Positions 56,767-64,000 are shown, counted from the first letter of the stretch. The stretch is 64,000 bases of DNA from Bacteroidales bacterium (GCA_030532685.1 JAUNKN010000001.1:87757-151756); one strand, 5' to 3'. Numbers and translations are program-made. Notes: a model not told the origin generated them from the sequence alone.

Positions 56767-57881
56767 GCAGGTTTCACTTACCAGTGCAACGGTGGGGGTT
56801 TGTGAGGAGTTATAAGAAAGGGGAGCAAGTTTCGCCCCTTGCTCCCCACCAAACAACAATACCGATTGCATCATGAAACAAAAAATCAAGTATCGTCGTC
56901 TAGACGCTAGAGACCGAGAGTATATCGCCCATAACTACGCCCAAGGGCGAAGCATCAGCAGCATCGCTCGGTTCTTGAATGTACACAAAAGTACAGTATC
57001 TCGAGAAATAAAGAGGAATAGTCATCGCCATGGTTATACTGCGAACCATGCTCAAATGCTATCCGGCGAACAAGCTCAATGGAAGCTAGAGAAGCGAAAG
57101 AAACGCTTTACCTCTAGGATGAAGCAACATATACGCCACAAACTTAGGTGTGAACAGTGGTCTCCTGAGCAAATAGTCGAGGACTGCCGAAGGCGGGGGA
57201 TTAGTATGGTGGGCATAACGACGATTTATAAATACATCCATCAGGACAAAAAGGCTGGTGGCGACTTGTATCGACACACACGACATAGACTTAAACATCG
57301 TCGTAGAAGAAGCTATGAACAGAGTTCCTATATCACAAAGAAAGAGCGACGCTCTATTCTTACTCGCCCCGAGTATATCAATGCCCAAACTCGCAAGGGG
57401 GATATGGAAATGGATTTGATTATCGGTAAAGGACATAAGGAGGCTATCCTTACACTCGTAGATAGGCTAACAGGCTATCTTATCATTGAACACCTTGCTC
57501 AGGGGAAGAATGCTAAATCCCTAGCAAAAGCTCTTATCAAGCGTATCAGACCGCTGGTAAAGATGGGCAAGATACGCTCCATAACTACGGACAACGGCTG
57601 TGAGTTCTCCGAGTTTGAGTTCATCGAGCGTAAACTCGGCATTCCTATCTACTTCGCTCGTCCTTACCGTTCTACCGATAAACCGCATATCGAACATGCA
57701 AACAAACTTATAAGGCAGTACCTCCCTAAAGGGATCTCTTTTGCCAACATTACGCAAGCCGACTGCAAGAGAATACAAGACAAACTAAACCATAGACCAA
57801 GAAAGAAGCTCGGATACAAAACTCCGTTACAAATCTTTAACCTAAATTTGCCCTACCGTTGCACTGGTAAGTGAAACCTGC
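56767..57881 (+). mobile_element. IS30-family insertion sequence (complete, 1115 bp)
   Basis: Terminal inverted repeats are perfect over 27 bp: 56767-56793 (GCAGGTTTCACTTACCAGTG at the outer end) and 57855-57881. The sequence AAAAT flanks both ends directly (56762-56766 and 57882-57886). If taken as a target duplication this is 5 bp, more than the 2-4 bp common for the family; part of it may be chance in AT-rich DNA. One intact transposase gene lies inside. The element looks recent and active. Confidence 0.92.
56873..57874 (+). CDS. IS30-family transposase
   Basis: A 333-residue DDE transposase. The N-terminal HTH region is YIAHNYAQGRSISSIARFLN then VHKSTVSREIKRN, the IS30 hallmark. The catalytic triad is in MEMDLIIGKGHKEAIL (Asp), ITTDNGCEFSEF (Asp) and HIEHANKLIRQYLPKG (Glu). 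The stop codon lies inside the right inverted repeat, so the last seven codons are part of it. The gene is intact. Confidence 0.95.
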   Translation: MKQKIKYRRLDARDREYIAHNYAQGRSISSIARFLNVHKSTVSREIKRNSHRHGYTANHAQMLSGEQAQWKLEKRKKRFTSRMKQHIRHKLRCEQWSPEQIVEDCRRRGISMVGITTIYKYIHQDKKAGGDLYRHTRHRLKHRRRRSYEQSSYITKKERRSILTRPEYINAQTRKGDMEMDLIIGKGHKEAILTLVDRLTGYLIIEHLAQGKNAKSLAKALIKRIRPLVKMGKIRSITTDNGCEFSEFEFIERKLGIPIYFARPYRSTDKPHIEHANKLIRQYLPKGISFANITQADCKRIQDKLNHRPRKKLGYKTPLQIFNLNLPYRCTGK

Positions 57882-57913
57882 AAAATGGTAGGAAAACGCT
57901 CCTTGCGAATGCT

Positions 57914-58201
57914 TTATTTCCGATAATTCTCTTGGAGTAATCGGTTGATGTCGGAGAGACGGTAGAGTATCTTTCCTGCTATTTGGGTGTATGGTATAAT
58001 CCCCTTGTCCCGATAGTCTTGCAAAGTGCGAGGGCTGATGAAAAGATGTTCACAAACCTCTCGCCCTGTGAGGTAAATTTCTCCACCGAATAGCGGACGA
58101 TGTGTTCGGGCTATCTCTCGAATGCGTTTACCTACTTCTTGAATGCCCGAAATGAGTTGCTTCATCTCGGGCGTTTCTTTGTTAATCGTTTCGTATTCCA
58201 T
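57914..58201 (-). CDS. Helix-turn-helix (excisionase/MerR-like) DNA-binding protein
   Basis: A 95-residue protein with an N-terminal helix (EMKQLISGIQEVGKRIREIA) and a C-terminal winged helix-turn-helix (LTGREVCEHLFISPRTLQDY, then RDKGIIPYTQIAGKILYRLS). This is the small-HTH form found in Bacteroides mobile elements, where it helps excision or controls mobilisation genes. A related gene with an internal stop lies just upstream. Confidence 0.85.
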   Translation of the reverse strand: MEYETINKETPEMKQLISGIQEVGKRIREIARTHRPLFGGEIYLTGREVCEHLFISPRTLQDYRDKGIIPYTQIAGKILYRLSDINRLLQENYRK

Positions 58202-58207
58202 AGTCGT

Positions 58208-58486
58208 TTAGCTTTTATGAGGATTAGACTTCGCAAGGAGTGCTTCCACGTCCTCACGCTTATAATATCACTTATGCCCGATTTGGATAAATGGCAACAC
58301 GGAAGTATCCCTATAATGTTGCAGTGTCCGTTTGCTGATGTTCAGTATTCGGCACACATCTCCGTTGTGTAACAGGTCAGGCAGTTCAGGCTTCGTACCG
58401 AAATTCTCTCTCATACAAAGAGCCAACTCTTCGATGCTCTTTTTCAGTTCCTCCCAAGCGGAGGTGTCGATGGCTGTAAATCTCAT
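58208..58486 (-). pseudogene. Second helix-turn-helix (excisionase-like) gene with in-frame TGA
   Basis: From the ATG at 58486 the frame gives a 72-residue protein ending LPFIQIGHK at a TGA (58268-58270). Past the TGA the same frame continues YYKREDVEALLAKSNPHKS to a TAA at 58208-58210. That is the wing and last helix expected for this family, and it aligns with GKILYRLSDINRLLQ of the neighbouring paralogue. So a single base change has cut an intact 92-codon gene. The 72-residue product would lack the wing. A sequencing error or read-through remains possible. Confidence 0.75.
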
Positions 58487-58965
58487 ATCAATATCGTTTT
58501 AATTGTCATTTTTACTTCGTTTGATGCAAATATACGCAGGCGAAATCCTTGTTTCCAGAGCTGATGAAATCAAAGGAAATACAAGGAAATCACAGGCAAA
58601 TGTACAAGCGTATATCATCTATTCTACCCACTTTCATCTAAGTGCGTACTTGTGGCTTTGGTACGGTATGAAGTGGCTCTCTTACCAATGAACACATACG
58701 CTCTATCTCTCCCCAAAGAAAAAGGATGCAGACGGTAGCAATCTGATGAAGTCGCTTACAGAGCTGTTGACCTCTCTATTCCCTCCTTTTAAGCTTTTTA
58801 GTTCTGATAACTCCTATTTTTCGAACCTATTTTCGGAACATTCTTGTGTATCTCGAAGCAATAAACTCGCAAACCTTGGCGGTGTGGAGTCGGCTCTCTA
58901 ACTTGGTTTTAGCATCCTTTTTCGGATGAAAGTTCATAATCAAGCAAATAAAAGAGATACGAACA
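58487..58965. other. Divergent intergenic region between the HTH genes and the VirE-type gene
   Basis: The gap carries a minus-strand -7 box (58527-58534). The remaining 400 bases are AT-rich, with no credible gene; a 62-codon frame at 58503-58691 overlaps the promoter and looks random. TATTTTTC at 58815-58822 is a possible but imperfect box for the VirE-type gene. Confidence 0.5.
58527..58534 (-). promoter_or_regulatory. -7 box of the HTH gene pair
   Basis: On the minus strand TATATTTG lies 41 bases before the HTH start at 58486. The -33 element is not clear. Confidence 0.55.
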
Positions 58966-60150
58966 ATGAAAAAAGAAAACAATGACAACACCTCAAAGAA
59001 CATACAAATAGAGGAGTTTCTTTCGGAGCGATATGAGTTTCGGTACAACACAGTACTGCACCGAGCGGAGTTTCGTCCAAGAGAAGCGGAGGACTATGTC
59101 GCAATAGACCGCTACCGCATCAACACCCTTAAACGAGCCTTGGACAAGGAAGCCGATATACAGACCTCTCCCGAGAACCTATACAGCATTATAGAAAGTG
59201 ATTTTTCTCCACGCATCAATCCCATACAAGCCTATTTCCATAGTTTGCCAGCAGTGGAGCAAGAGGCAATAACTGCACTTGCTGGTAGTGTAATCGTAGC
59301 CAATCCCGATAAATGGAGGGAATATCTCACCAAGTGGTTAGTGGCAGTAGTCGCCAATGCGATGGACGACAAGCAGTGTCGCAATCATACTTGCCTTGTA
59401 CTGACAGGCGAACAAGGGAAATTCAAGACCACATTTCTTGACCTCCTCTGTCCGCCAGCCTTATCCGACTACCACTATACGGGAAAGATATACCCACAGG
59501 AGAAAGATGTATTGAGCCTTATCGGTCAAAACCTCATCATCAACATTGATGACCAACTCAAAGCCCTCAACAAGCGAGACGAGAACGAACTGAAGAACCT
59601 GATTACTTGCCCACAGGTGAAGTATCGTATGCCTTACGAAAAGCATATCGAGGAGCGACCACACTCGGCGAGCTTCGTGGCTTCAGTCAATGGCAACGAC
59701 TTCCTCACCGACCCGACAGGAAGCAGACGTTTTCTGCCTTTTGAGGTCTTGGCGATAGATATAGACCGAGTCAAGGCAATTCCGATGGATGCCGTGTATA
59801 GTGAAGCCAAGGCACTACTAAAAAGTGGCTTTCGCTATTGGTTCAATGATGAAGAGATTATCGAACTGCACCACAACAGCGAAGCCTTCCAAGTCTATAC
59901 GGCAGAAATGGAATTGTTGCTCCGCTATTTCACCTTTCCCACGGAAGCAGAGAAAGCCACCAAGCGTTTCTATATGACCAATTCGGAGATAGTGGGGTAT
60001 CTCTCCTGCTATACCCGACAGCAGCTCTCTGCCAAGCGGATGGGCGAAGCCTTGCGAAAGGCTGGTTATACGAGGGAGTGTCGCAGGGTAAACGGCAGTC
60101 CTGTCTATGTCTATGCCGTTCGCAAGATTCACCCCGAGCAACCGCCATAG
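58966..60150 (+). CDS. VirE-type P-loop ATPase of mobile elements
   Basis: A 394-residue protein with an N-terminal segment of the BT4735 type and a VirE/primase-associated helicase-like P-loop domain. Walker A is GEQGKFKT (148-155), and the acidic strand LIINIDDQLKALNKRDENEL is the Walker B/sensor region. The later block VASVNGNDFLTDPTGSRRFL is a hallmark of this group. A C-terminal winged-helix-like part follows (about 325-394). With the downstream primase it probably starts replication of the excised circle. Confidence 0.85.
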   Translation: MKKENNDNTSKNIQIEEFLSERYEFRYNTVLHRAEFRPREAEDYVAIDRYRINTLKRALDKEADIQTSPENLYSIIESDFSPRINPIQAYFHSLPAVEQEAITALAGSVIVANPDKWREYLTKWLVAVVANAMDDKQCRNHTCLVLTGEQGKFKTTFLDLLCPPALSDYHYTGKIYPQEKDVLSLIGQNLIINIDDQLKALNKRDENELKNLITCPQVKYRMPYEKHIEERPHSASFVASVNGNDFLTDPTGSRRFLPFEVLAIDIDRVKAIPMDAVYSEAKALLKSGFRYWFNDEEIIELHHNSEAFQVYTAEMELLLRYFTFPTEAEKATKRFYMTNSEIVGYLSCYTRQQLSAKRMGEALRKAGYTRECRRVNGSPVYVYAVRKIHPEQPP

Positions 60151-60464
60151 CACCCTGTTGTTATCCACCTTGCAATACTCCTTTCTCTATTCTTTCCTAT
60201 TTTCCTTACTACATTACTACAAAGGAGATAATACAGTGAAAGAGAAAGGATTGCAGGAGTTATCCATCTTACGACACAGCTTACTACTTTCTTTCTACAC
60301 TTCTACGGTAGAATGAATGCAGCAAGATGTAGACAGAAGTTGTAGAAGGATGAAACCGAATGAAGTGTTACACTTTTCTCTTTCACTGTCAATCACTTAT
60401 CCGAGTGTCGAAGGGTAGTAAGATAAAAAGAGGAAAATTCTAAAAAGAGAAAACAGAACAAACA
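60151..60464. other. Structured gap before the primase gene; candidate replication origin
   Basis: A stretch of 314 bases with no gene. It has three TTATCC words resembling DnaA boxes: TTATCCACC (60161-60169), TTATCCATC (60260-60268) and TTATCCGAG (60397-60405). It also has an inverted repeat, GCAATACTCCTTTCTCT (60172-60188) / AGAGAAAGGATTGC (60241-60254), 14 paired bases with a 3-base bulge. AT-rich blocks lie between. Its position between a helicase-like gene and a primase gene suggests an origin for the excised form. Confidence 0.4.
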
Positions 60465-61442
60465 ATGAATATGAATAATCCAAATCCAACAATAACAACA
60501 ATGAACAACGAGTATTACGACCTACAATACATCAAGGCGATACCGATAGGAGACTACTTGCACGCCTATGGCATCGAGCCTGTCAAGCGTTACAACGGCT
60601 ATGCCCTTTATCACGCACCCTACCGAGAAGACCCGAACTCCAGCTTGAAAGTGGACTTTCGGCAAAACCTATGGCACGACTACGGCACACATCAAGGCGG
60701 AAGCATCATCGACCTTGTGATGCGGATGCAGAGATGCAGTGCCTACGAAGCTATGGCACATCTTGCCGAAAGAAAAGCGACAACCCTCGCTCCCTCTTCC
60801 TTTCATCGTGAAGTTCATACAGAACAGATAAGAGGTGAACAACGACCAAGTAATGCAAGGCGTATTCTCTTCATCAGCAAAGAGTTGCCCCTATATCTAC
60901 AAAACTATCTTCAAAAGGTACGCAAGATAGACCTTGCTGTGGCAAGTCCTTATCTCTGTCATATCCGCTACGAGGTAGGAGGACGAGAGTATTCTGCCAT
61001 CGGCTTTCCCAATCGTGTAGGAGGATATGAGCTTCGAGACGGCAAGACGTTCAAGGGAACAATCGCTCCAAAAGATATATCCGTGATTGCAGGAGGAGAA
61101 GCCAACGCCCCTCTCTGCATCTTCGAGGGCTTTATGGATTTCCTTTCTTATCTCACGATGAAAGGAAAAGAAATCGCTCCCTGCCTTGTGCTGAACTCCG
61201 TCAGTAATCTTTCGCGTGTTATAGCCTATCTTCACGAGAACGGCATCGATTCCGTTCGAGCTTTTCTTGACAACGACCAAGCAGGACGACAAGCCCTCCA
61301 ATCTTTACAATCAGCAGGTATCAAAGTGGAGGATATGAGCCGACACTATTCCCGATACAAAGACCTTAATGAGTACCACGTTGCCCAAAGAATAGGACAA
61401 AGACAGGTGATACCACCTCGAAAACGAGGACTTAGACGATAA
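60465..61442 (+). CDS. Toprim-domain primase of mobile elements
   Basis: A 325-residue DnaG-related protein. Residues 40-90 are the CHC2-type domain (YALYHAPYREDPNSSLKVDF, then WHDYGTHQGGSIIDLVMRM), but the zinc-binding cysteines are replaced. The toprim domain shows CIFEGFMDFLSYL and FLDNDQAGRQALQ, the Glu and Asp-x-Asp metal sites. It would prime replication or complementary-strand synthesis after transfer. Close in-frame ATGs at 60465, 60471 and 60501 make the start uncertain by a few residues. Confidence 0.85.
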   Translation: MNMNNPNPTITTMNNEYYDLQYIKAIPIGDYLHAYGIEPVKRYNGYALYHAPYREDPNSSLKVDFRQNLWHDYGTHQGGSIIDLVMRMQRCSAYEAMAHLAERKATTLAPSSFHREVHTEQIRGEQRPSNARRILFISKELPLYLQNYLQKVRKIDLAVASPYLCHIRYEVGGREYSAIGFPNRVGGYELRDGKTFKGTIAPKDISVIAGGEANAPLCIFEGFMDFLSYLTMKGKEIAPCLVLNSVSNLSRVIAYLHENGIDSVRAFLDNDQAGRQALQSLQSAGIKVEDMSRHYSRYKDLNEYHVAQRIGQRQVIPPRKRGLRR

Positions 61443-61773
61443 GGCAAAAGAGAGCAAACAACATTATTCCATCATTGGGTATCCAAAGACATTAAAGAAG
61501 AAAAATATGCAGAAGGACGGCTTTGTTTCAATAGTTACGGCAGTTCCTCAAAACAGCAAGTTTGCAGAGCTAAACTTAGAAACAAAGCGTGCAGGCATTC
61601 ACAGAATGCAACACAACAAGAAAGAAGTTCGAGCAGGGCGGAGCGGACATTTCGAGAAATGCCATAGCTCATTAGGGCATTTTCTTCACGCTCCACTCCG
61701 TTACCGCTAAAAAAGCCCTCCTGAGCCAAGGGACTTCGCCCCTTTGGATACCCCTTAAACCAATTTTCAAACA
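61443..61773. other. Gap before the relaxase gene; candidate transfer origin
   Basis: Palindromes are concentrated here: CATTTCGAGAAATG (61648-61661), AAATGCC / GGCATTT (61657-61663 / 61676-61682), and CCAAGGG facing CCTTTGG (61726-61732 / 61741-61747). MobV relaxases usually nick just upstream of their own gene, so oriT is expected in this gap. I cannot point to the nick. A 67-codon frame here is not supported. Confidence 0.4.
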
Positions 61774-63030
61774 ATGGGCTATGCCGTATTGCATATAGAC
61801 AAGGCGAGAAGCAACGACTCGGGAAATACCGCTCATATAGTGCGGACATATACCCCGAGTAACGTTGATCCTTCTCGCACACACCTGAACAGGGAATTGG
61901 TGCAATTCCCTGCAAATGTGACCAACCGTAGCGAAGCGATAGAACATCGCATCGCCACAGCCGGTATCTACCGAAAGGTAGCAAAGAACCAAGTCAAAGC
62001 CTTACGCTTTATTCTGTCAAGCTCACCAAAGGATATGGCTCGCATAGAGCAAGAAGGACGCCTGTATGAGTGGTGCGATGAATCAATGGATTGGCTTCGC
62101 TCCACTTTCGGAGCAGACAACGTGGTCGCTGCGACACTCCACGCTGACGAGGACACGCCCCATATTCACGCCACGGTCGTCCCCATTGTTACGGGTGAAA
62201 GACGGAAAGCCAAGGAGGAAGCCGAGAACGGCAAGCGGAAGTACAAGACGAAGAAGAACAAGGTACGGCTTTGTGCCGATGATGTGCTTACGCCAAAGAA
62301 ACTGGAGCAGTATCAGACGGACTATGCCAAGCGAGTGCAACGGTTCGGGTTGGAACGGGGCGTACACGGCTCGGTAGCCAAGCACCGCACCACGATGGAG
62401 TATTACAAGGAAATTCTCAAATCCACGAAAGAGAAGGAAGCTCAAAAGGCGGAACTCACAGCCAAGATAAAGGAGCTGGAGAAGCAGGCAGGCAAGCTCC
62501 GAATGAAAGGCACGCTGTACTCCCTCTTTGGCAACTCCGAACTCGACAAGGCAGAGAAGCGTATTGCAGACTTGGAACAGGAAGCCGAACGGCAACAGTA
62601 TCTTTCGGAAAAGGAGAAGAATGAAATCCGAAAGGAAGTCGTTCTCTTGAAGGACATGGTCAAGGGAAGGGACAGAGCCATTGCCGAATTGAAAGAAACC
62701 GTGCAGATTTACGAGGAAGAGCGGAATTGGATAAAACGTTTCTTCAGTGGCTTCTACCAGCTTTTGAATATCCGTCTGATGCTCAGAAAGATGAACTTCT
62801 CTGATGATAGGATAGCGGAGATGTATCGAACGGAAGCCCCCCAGCGAGGTACGGCTAAAGCCTATTCGGGATTATACAAGAGAGAGTTTACGGAAGAGGA
62901 CAGTGAAATCCGTATTATCAAGGATGAGAAGAAACGACCGCTCCTCACCATCAACGGGCTTCCCATTACCGATTGGTGCGAGCAGAAATGGAAACAACTC
63001 ATCAATCGCAACCGCTCGCAACGGCTGTAA
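61774..63030 (+). CDS. MobV-family (Pre/Mob) relaxase
   Basis: A 418-residue relaxase that nicks oriT and leads the strand into the recipient using conjugation machinery from another element. The N-terminus is MGYAVLHIDKARSNDSG. Motif III with metal-binding histidines is HADEDTPHIHATVVP (residues 123-137). Residues about 215-320 form a long coiled coil (KEKEAQKAELTAKIKELEKQ, then Glu/Lys-rich helices). The C-terminal part ends in the basic stretch NRNRSQRL. It is the last gene of the element. Confidence 0.92.
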   Translation: MGYAVLHIDKARSNDSGNTAHIVRTYTPSNVDPSRTHLNRELVQFPANVTNRSEAIEHRIATAGIYRKVAKNQVKALRFILSSSPKDMARIEQEGRLYEWCDESMDWLRSTFGADNVVAATLHADEDTPHIHATVVPIVTGERRKAKEEAENGKRKYKTKKNKVRLCADDVLTPKKLEQYQTDYAKRVQRFGLERGVHGSVAKHRTTMEYYKEILKSTKEKEAQKAELTAKIKELEKQAGKLRMKGTLYSLFGNSELDKAEKRIADLEQEAERQQYLSEKEKNEIRKEVVLLKDMVKGRDRAIAELKETVQIYEEERNWIKRFFSGFYQLLNIRLMLRKMNFSDDRIAEMYRTEAPQRGTAKAYSGLYKREFTEEDSEIRIIKDEKKRPLLTINGLPITDWCEQKWKQLINRNRSQRL

Positions 63031-63071
63031 TTGCTTTTTTCTTTCACTGACAAGAAGAAAAACAAGAAAAG

Positions 63072-63124
63072 ACGCTCACTTTCCCTCGCAAATATGTACC
63101 TTTGCAAGTAGTAAAAGTGAGCGT
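63072..63124. repeat. Palindromic site at the right end of the element
   Basis: An 11-bp perfect inverted repeat (ACGCTCACTTT at 63072-63082 / AAAGTGAGCGT at 63114-63124) encloses an inner inverted repeat, GCAAA (63088-63092) / TTTGC (63101-63105). The inner part contains GTACCTTTGC (63096-63105), a GTANNTTTGC core. TACCTTTG (63097-63104) would also be a -7 box pointing out of the element, with no gene just downstream. Confidence 0.6.
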
Positions 63125-63177
63125 TCTTTGGCTATTCAAAACAATGTGTATCAATGCACTTCGCTCATTTCTAAATC

Positions 63178-63209
63178 GTTACCTATACATCTACTCTAAA
63201 ATGGTAACG
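63178..63209. repeat. GGTAAC-type inverted pair at the right end of the element
   Basis: CGTTACC (63177-63183) and GGTAACG (63203-63209) form an inverted pair like 51746-51752 / 51777-51783 at the left end. The sequence TCTA(C/T)TCT-N2/3-AATGGTAACG is common to both ends. Confidence 0.55.
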
Positions 63210-63237
63210 CTCTATTATCCAGCGAGATAGTTCGCTG

Positions 63238-63262
63238 ACGAAAAATCTACGTGGAAGAAAAA
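63238..63262. repeat. Dispersed CTACGTGGGA repeat, copy 7 (fragment)
   Basis: A single degenerate core, AAAATCTACGTGGAAGAAAAA, just outside the right end of the mobile element. Confidence 0.6.
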
Positions 63263-63584
63263 TAAAAGGCCCTCACGGCACCTTTTCTCCAAGGCAGATG
63301 TAAGATTTTATTTTTCCTCCTTCTTCCCCTCTCTCTGAGATATAGAAAAGTAAGTCTTGCACTTTTAGCACGCTTCTCAATCGCTCTTCAGCCCCACTCC
63401 TTTCCCTCCTACGAAGCTCCTTCTCTTCTATACAGTCTCACAGCAATGACATCATGCAATGGAACTTCTTTTTTCTTTCTCAAAAGATATAGAATAAGCA
63501 CTTCCTGTCTTCTCGTTTGTTAAAAAGCTACCATTTCTCTCTTCTTTTCGGGCAGAAGTGAAAGCTGACTGAAAAAATATTCCG

Positions 63585-63592
63585 TATCTTAG
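63585..63592 (+). promoter_or_regulatory. Possible -7 box of the last gene
   Basis: TATCTTAG, one mismatch from TANNTTTG, lies 35 bases before the ATG at 63627. The -33 element is not clear. Confidence 0.4.
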
Positions 63593-63626
63593 CGGCACAA
63601 AATAATCCTCTAACAACGAAATCATT

Positions 63627-64000
63627 ATGAAACATTTTGCTCTATCACTTGTAGCACTATTCTCATTGAGTAGCACTGCTATGGCGCAGGACGATGTGTA
63701 TTTCGTTCCCTCAAAAAAGACCACTCAGCAACACACTGCTCAACAAATATCTTCCTCTTCTCAAAGGAATAAAGCTTTCGACTATGACGATTGGGCAGAG
63801 CATCGTGTTGCTCAACGCGATATAGACGACTATAATCGTCGCTCCAAGCACTCTCGGCGAGGTGCTGCTGATAGTTTACAGACCGACGACGAGCAGTCGA
63901 TGACGGCTCGTATTGTACGTTTCCGTTCTCCTCGAGGAGTACTTGTTTCTTCGCCTTGGTACGACACCTATTATTATGATTTGGCCTACTACGATCCTTG
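63627..64000 (+). CDS. Exported hypothetical protein, truncated by window edge
   Basis: 124 codons are visible with no stop before the window ends. The signal peptide runs MKHFALSLVALFSLSSTAMA to about residue 21, followed by the mature start QDDVYFVPSKK. The visible part is polar, with a conserved-looking block DYDDWAEHRVAQRDIDDYNR and a Tyr-rich segment (WYDTYYYDLAYYDP) at the edge. This pattern is familiar from exported Bacteroidales proteins without known function. It marks the return to chromosomal sequence. Confidence 0.75.
   Translation, partial: MKHFALSLVALFSLSSTAMAQDDVYFVPSKKTTQQHTAQQISSSSQRNKAFDYDDWAEHRVAQRDIDDYNRRSKHSRRGAADSLQTDDEQSMTARIVRFRSPRGVLVSSPWYDTYYYDLAYYDP

Larger units (their letters stand above)
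51747..63209. mobile_element. Mobilizable integrative element (putative; borders approximate)
   Basis: The module order is: tandem tyrosine recombinases, cargo on the minus strand, two excisionase-like HTH genes, VirE-type ATPase, toprim primase and MobV relaxase. This matches Bacteroides mobilizable transposons of the NBU/Tn4555 kind: it can integrate, excise and be mobilised but has no conjugation (tra) genes of its own. GGTAAC-type motifs and a GTANNTTTGC site occur at both ends, and the 10-base sequence AATGGTAACG is shared (51774-51783, 63200-63209). No interior copy of the host repeat is present, while both flanks carry one. Exact att sites are unproven. Confidence 0.75.
63031..63626. 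other. Intergenic region spanning the right end of the element
   Basis: It contains the palindromic GTANNTTTGC site (63072-63124), two GGTAAC-type motifs (63178-63183, 63203-63209), a partial host repeat (63238-63262) and the promoter of the next gene (63585). From about 63265 to 63580 I see no gene or repeat. Confidence 0.6.

Noticed and set aside
58503-58691. 62-codon frame in the HTH/VirE gap
   Set aside because: It overlaps the minus-strand -7 box and its composition looks random.
60107-60316. 69-codon frame running from the end of the VirE-type gene into the next gap
   Set aside because: It overlaps a real gene, has low-complexity Ser/Leu/Tyr content, and covers the DnaA-box-like words.
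61507-61710. 67-codon frame before the relaxase, considered as a small mobilisation protein
   Set aside because: No helix or family pattern; it coincides with the palindromes expected of a transfer origin.
51747-63209. A self-transmissible conjugative transposon
   Set aside because: There are no tra genes, coupling protein or mating-pair genes; only a relaxase, so mobilizable is the most that can be said.

Overview
The window is a bacterial chromosome segment from the phylum Bacteroidota, order Bacteroidales. I favour a Prevotellaceae-like oral or gut anaerobe (Prevotella/Alloprevotella type), but the sequence alone does not fix the genus. The evidence is: many promoters of the Bacteroidota form TTTG-N19/20-TANNTTTG; weak or absent Shine-Dalgarno sequences; an S16 protein with a long Ala/Glu-rich tail; SurA/OstA-like outer-membrane biogenesis genes next to mutL; a CBM20-bearing MalQ; a GH130/GPH sugar cassette; and secreted proteins with C-terminal domains of the Bacteroidota sorting type. 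The standard genetic code is used. Many starts were moved downstream of the longest reading frame because a promoter or signal peptide shows where the gene begins.

Chromosomal part (1 to about 51.5 kb). It opens inside dnaE, followed by a family 2 glycosyltransferase. Next come an ABC ATPase/permease/GntR/GIN-lipoprotein unit (2.2-5.2 kb) and a MacAB-TolC-like tripartite export operon with one ATPase, two different permeases, an adaptor and an outer-membrane factor (5.4-11.2 kb). Housekeeping genes follow: ligA, trmD, an AGE-family epimerase, gapA, mscL, guaA, rpsP, dnaG, a LysM glucosaminidase and the RNase P RNA gene. A TlpA-like/MlaE/MlaF operon, a pseudouridine synthase/aminotransferase/LolC-like operon, and a GPH symporter plus GH130 phosphorylase come next. 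Then guaB, two SurA-like isomerases, an OstA-like protein, mutL, fba, a DUF3108 protein, a secreted sorting-domain protein with a 55-residue follower peptide, a secreted NUC1 nuclease and malQ. Many units are closed by strong hairpin terminators.

Mobile part (about 51.7-63.2 kb). This looks like a mobilizable integrative element. It has tandem tyrosine recombinases, minus-strand cargo (VOC protein plus Cdd1-type helix-hairpin-helix protein; AlkD-like HEAT-repeat protein plus a possible HEPN protein), an IS30-family insertion, two excisionase-type helix-turn-helix genes (one with an in-frame TGA), a VirE-type ATPase, a toprim primase and a MobV relaxase. Repeated GGTAAC motifs and GTANNTTTGC sites lie at both ends. 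The gaps next to the primase and the relaxase hold structured DNA that could be a replication origin and a transfer origin.

A dispersed imperfect palindrome with the core CTACGTGGGA occurs in seven intergenic places, always outside genes. It is absent from the interior of the mobile element but present on both sides of it. It is the most distinctive host-specific non-coding feature. Chromosomal sequence resumes at the right edge with a truncated exported-protein gene.
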